DNA from: Siphonodentalium dalli
Taxonomy: Eukaryota > Mollusca > Scaphopoda > Gadilida > Siphonodentaliidae
DNA length: 64,000 nucleotides
Direction of reading: 5' to 3'
NCBI GenBank assembly: GCA_032622095.1
Contig: CP136069.1
Span: forward strand, 184,313,122-184,377,121
Both the position numbers and the translations under genes were made by a program. Shown piece after piece: positions 61,460-64,000 of this stretch (its first letter is position 1; each line of letters begins with the position of its first letter). The notes beneath the pieces are model-generated. The model made no database searches. It saw only the letters and a program-made list of their open reading frames with translations, and was not told where the DNA came from.

Positions 61460-62030
61460 ATCCAGGATTTCGAATTGAACGTTGATTGGAGAACCCATGA
61501 TCTCGAAACATTGATTGGATACCTGGTATCTCGAAATATTGTTTTATTACCCATCATCTCGAAACATTGATTTTGGTACCCAGTATCACGAAAACATTGT
61601 TTGGAGTACTCAGTATCTCTGAACGTTGATTATGGTTCCCATGATCTCGAAACATTTATTTTGGTACCCATGATCTCGAAACATTGCTTTTGGTACCCAT
61701 GATCTCGAAACATTGATTTTGGTACCCAGGATCTCGAAACATTTATTTTGGTACCCAGTATCTCGAAAAGTTGATTGATTTGAGCACCTGGGATCTCAAC
61801 GTTGATTATGGTACACAAGATATCGAAACATTGATTAGAGTATCCAGTATGTCGAAACATTGATCAGAGTGCCAATCTCGAAACATTGATTTTTTTCCAT
61901 GGTCCCCATAACGCTGATTGAGGTACTCAGGATCTCATAACAATGGTGTGGGTACCCAGGACCCCGAAACGTTGATAAGAGTACACATGATTTCGAAACG
62001 AATGCTGATTGGAGAACCCATGATCCCGAA
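61460..62030. repeat. Degenerate 29-33-bp tandem repeat
   Basis: About 18 imperfect copies of a word like GATCTCGAAACATTGATTTT followed by GGTACCCAT/G. The most regular part (61640-61760) has a 29-bp period, while flanking copies are 30-33 bp. The unit aligns with the 30-bp array to its right (GATCTCCAGAAC..., ...GAGTACCTAG), so this is the eroded shoulder of the same array. Confidence 0.85.
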
Positions 62031-64000
62031 ACGTTGATTAGAGTACTCAGGATCTCCAGAACATTAATTAGAGTACCTAGTATATCCAGAACGTTAATTA
62101 GAGCACCTAGTATATCCAGAACGTTAATTAGAGCACCTAGTATCTCCAGAACGTTAATTAGAGTACCTAGTATCTCCAGAACGTTAATTAGAGCACCTAG
62201 TATATCCAGAACATTAATTAGAGTACCTAGTATATCCAGAACATTAATTAGAGCACCTAGTATCTCCAGAACATTAATTAGAGCACCTAGTATCTCCAGA
62301 ACATTAATTAGAGTACCTAGTATATCCAGAACGTTAATTAGAGCACCTAGTATCTCCAGAACGTTAATTAGAGCACCTAGGATCTCCAGAACGTTAATTA
62401 GAATACCTAGTATCTCCAGAACGTTAATTAGAGTACCTAGTATCTCCAGAACGTTAATTAGAGTACCTAGTATCTCCAGAACGTTAATTAGAGTACCTAG
62501 TATCGCCAGAACGTTAATTAGAATACCTCGTATCTCCAGAACGTTAATTAGAGTACCTAGTATCTCCAGAACGTTAATTAGAATACCTAGTATCTCCAGA
62601 ACGTTAATTAGAGTACCTAGTATCTCCAGAACGTTAATTAGAATACCTAGTATCTCCAGAACGTTAATTAGAGCACCTAGTATCTCCAGAACGTTAATTA
62701 GAATACCTAGTATCTCCAGAACGTTAATTAGAGTACCTAGTATCTCCAGAACGTTAATTAGAGTACCTAGTATCTCCAGAACGTTAATCAGAGTAACTAG
62801 TATCGCCAGAACGTTAATTAGAATACCTAGTATCTCCAGAACGTTAATTAGAGTACCTAGTATCTCCAGAACGTTAATTAGAATACCTAGTATCTCCAAA
62901 ACGTTAATTAGAGTACCTAGTATCTCCAGAACGTTAATTAGAATACCTAGTATCTCCAGAACGTTAATTAGAATACCTAGTATCTCCAGAACGTTAATTA
63001 GAGTACCTAGTATCTCCAGAACGTTAATTAGAATACCTAGTATCTCCAGAACTTTAATTAGAGTACCTAGTATATCCAGAACGTTAATTAGAGTACCTAG
63101 TATCTCCAGAACGTTAATTAGAGTACCTAGTATCTCCAGAACGTTAATTAGAATACCTAGTATCTCCAGAACGTTAATTAGAATACCTAGTATCTCCCGA
63201 ACGTTAATTAGAGTACCTAGTATATCCAGAACGTTAATTAGAGTACCTAGTATCCCCAGAACGTTAATTAGAGTACCTAGTATCTCCCGAACGTTAATTA
63301 GAGTACCTAGTATCTCCATAACGTTAATTAGAGTACCTAGTATCCCCAGAACGTTAATTAGAATACCTAGTATCTCCAGAACGTTAATTAGAGTACCTAG
63401 TATCTCCAGAACGTTAATTAGAGTCCCTAGTATTTCCAGAACGTTAATTAGAGTACCTAGTATCTCCAGAACGTTAATTAGAGTACCTAGTATCTCCAGA
63501 ACGTTAATTAGAATACCTAGTATCTCCAGAACGTTAATTAGAATACCTAGTATCTCCAGAACGTTAATTAGAATACCTAGTATCTCCCTAACGTTAATTA
63601 GAGTACCTAGTATCTCCAGAACGTTAATTAGAATACCTAGTATCTCCAGAACGTTAATTAGAGTAACTAGTATCCCCAGAACGTTAATTAGAGTACCTGG
63701 TATCTCCAGAACGTTAATTAGAGTACCTAGTATCTCCAGAACGTTAATTAGAGTACCTAGTATCCCCCAGAACGTTAATAAGAATACCTAGTATCTCCAG
63801 AACGTTAATTAGAGTACCTAGTATCTCCAGAACGTTAATTAGAGTACCTAGTATCTCCAGAACGTTAATTAGAGTACCTAGTATCTCCAGAACGTTAATT
63901 AGAATACCTAGTATCTCCAGAACGTTAATTAGAGTACCTAGTATCTCCAGAACGTTAATTAGAGTACCTAGTATCTCCAAAACGTTAATTAGAATACCTA
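62031..64000. repeat. 30-bp satellite array, about 65 copies, runs off the window
   Basis: An exact 30-bp period; a reference unit is 62431-62460, with words GAGTACCTAGTATCTCC and AGAACGTTAATTA. Variants are at GAGTACC/GAATACC/GAGCACC and TATCTCC/TATATCC/TATCGCC/TATCCCC. One 1-bp insertion (TATCCCCCAG, about 63765) shifts phase. Since 30 is divisible by three, both strands carry a stop-free frame for long stretches (plus 62034-63791, repeat RTLIRVPSIS; minus 63319-61835, repeat LEILGTLINV). These are repeat translations, not genes. The array has no right end in the window. Confidence 0.97.

Noticed and set aside
62034-63791. 585-residue plus-strand protein and 494-residue minus-strand protein
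   Set aside because: Both strands of a 30-bp tandem repeat are open because the period is divisible by three. Composition is pure 10-residue repeat.

Overview
The window looks like gene-poor, AT-rich chromosomal DNA from an animal, most likely a lophotrochozoan (mollusc-like) invertebrate. The evidence is several decayed LINE retrotransposons, TTAA-flanked MITEs, GT-AG introns, SH2-domain coding exons and very long tandem repeats. There is nothing bacterial: no operons, Shine-Dalgarno-spaced genes, rRNA or CRISPR. The species call is an inference. Layout: (1) 1-35.6 kb is intergenic sequence packed with mobile-element remains. These are a 45-bp minisatellite (0.9-1.4 kb), a diverged ~180-bp array (3.1-4.5 kb) running into a broken LINE (4.6-7.0 kb), two other LINE 3' ends (16.1-16.6 kb minus; 17.6-18.1 kb plus), six copies of one piggyBac-type MITE carrying two near-perfect 69-nt hairpins each, a seventh element with the same hairpins inside different terminal repeats, a 4.4-kb foldback element (22.3-26.7 kb) and further inverted-repeat elements. 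(2) 35.83-48.17 kb is one uninterrupted satellite of a 35-bp unit, about 353 copies, with a ~2485-bp (71-unit) higher-order tandem duplication at its right end. All long reading frames here belong to the satellite. (3) 48.2-53 kb holds the best protein-coding gene: a four-exon minus-strand gene for a Crypton/KIAA1958-like tyrosine recombinase with the R..HxxR..H..Y residues present, but with an apparent 1-nt frameshift in exon 3. A perfect-looking 65-bp-arm hairpin lies downstream, and half-copies of it sit in two introns. (4) 54-56.2 kb is a mosaic of direct and inverted repeats. (5) 57.4-59.5 kb contains coding pieces of a protein with two SH2 domains on the minus strand, at least one frameshifted. 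(6) 60.1-64 kb is a series of related tandem repeats with changing period (33, 29-33, then exactly 30 bp); the 30-bp array runs off the window end. The genes show no shared pathway. The common theme is selfish DNA: a recombinase gene, non-autonomous hairpin elements, and two large satellites whose long open frames are a by-product of unit sequence and length. All motif and boundary calls were read by eye, without database searches.
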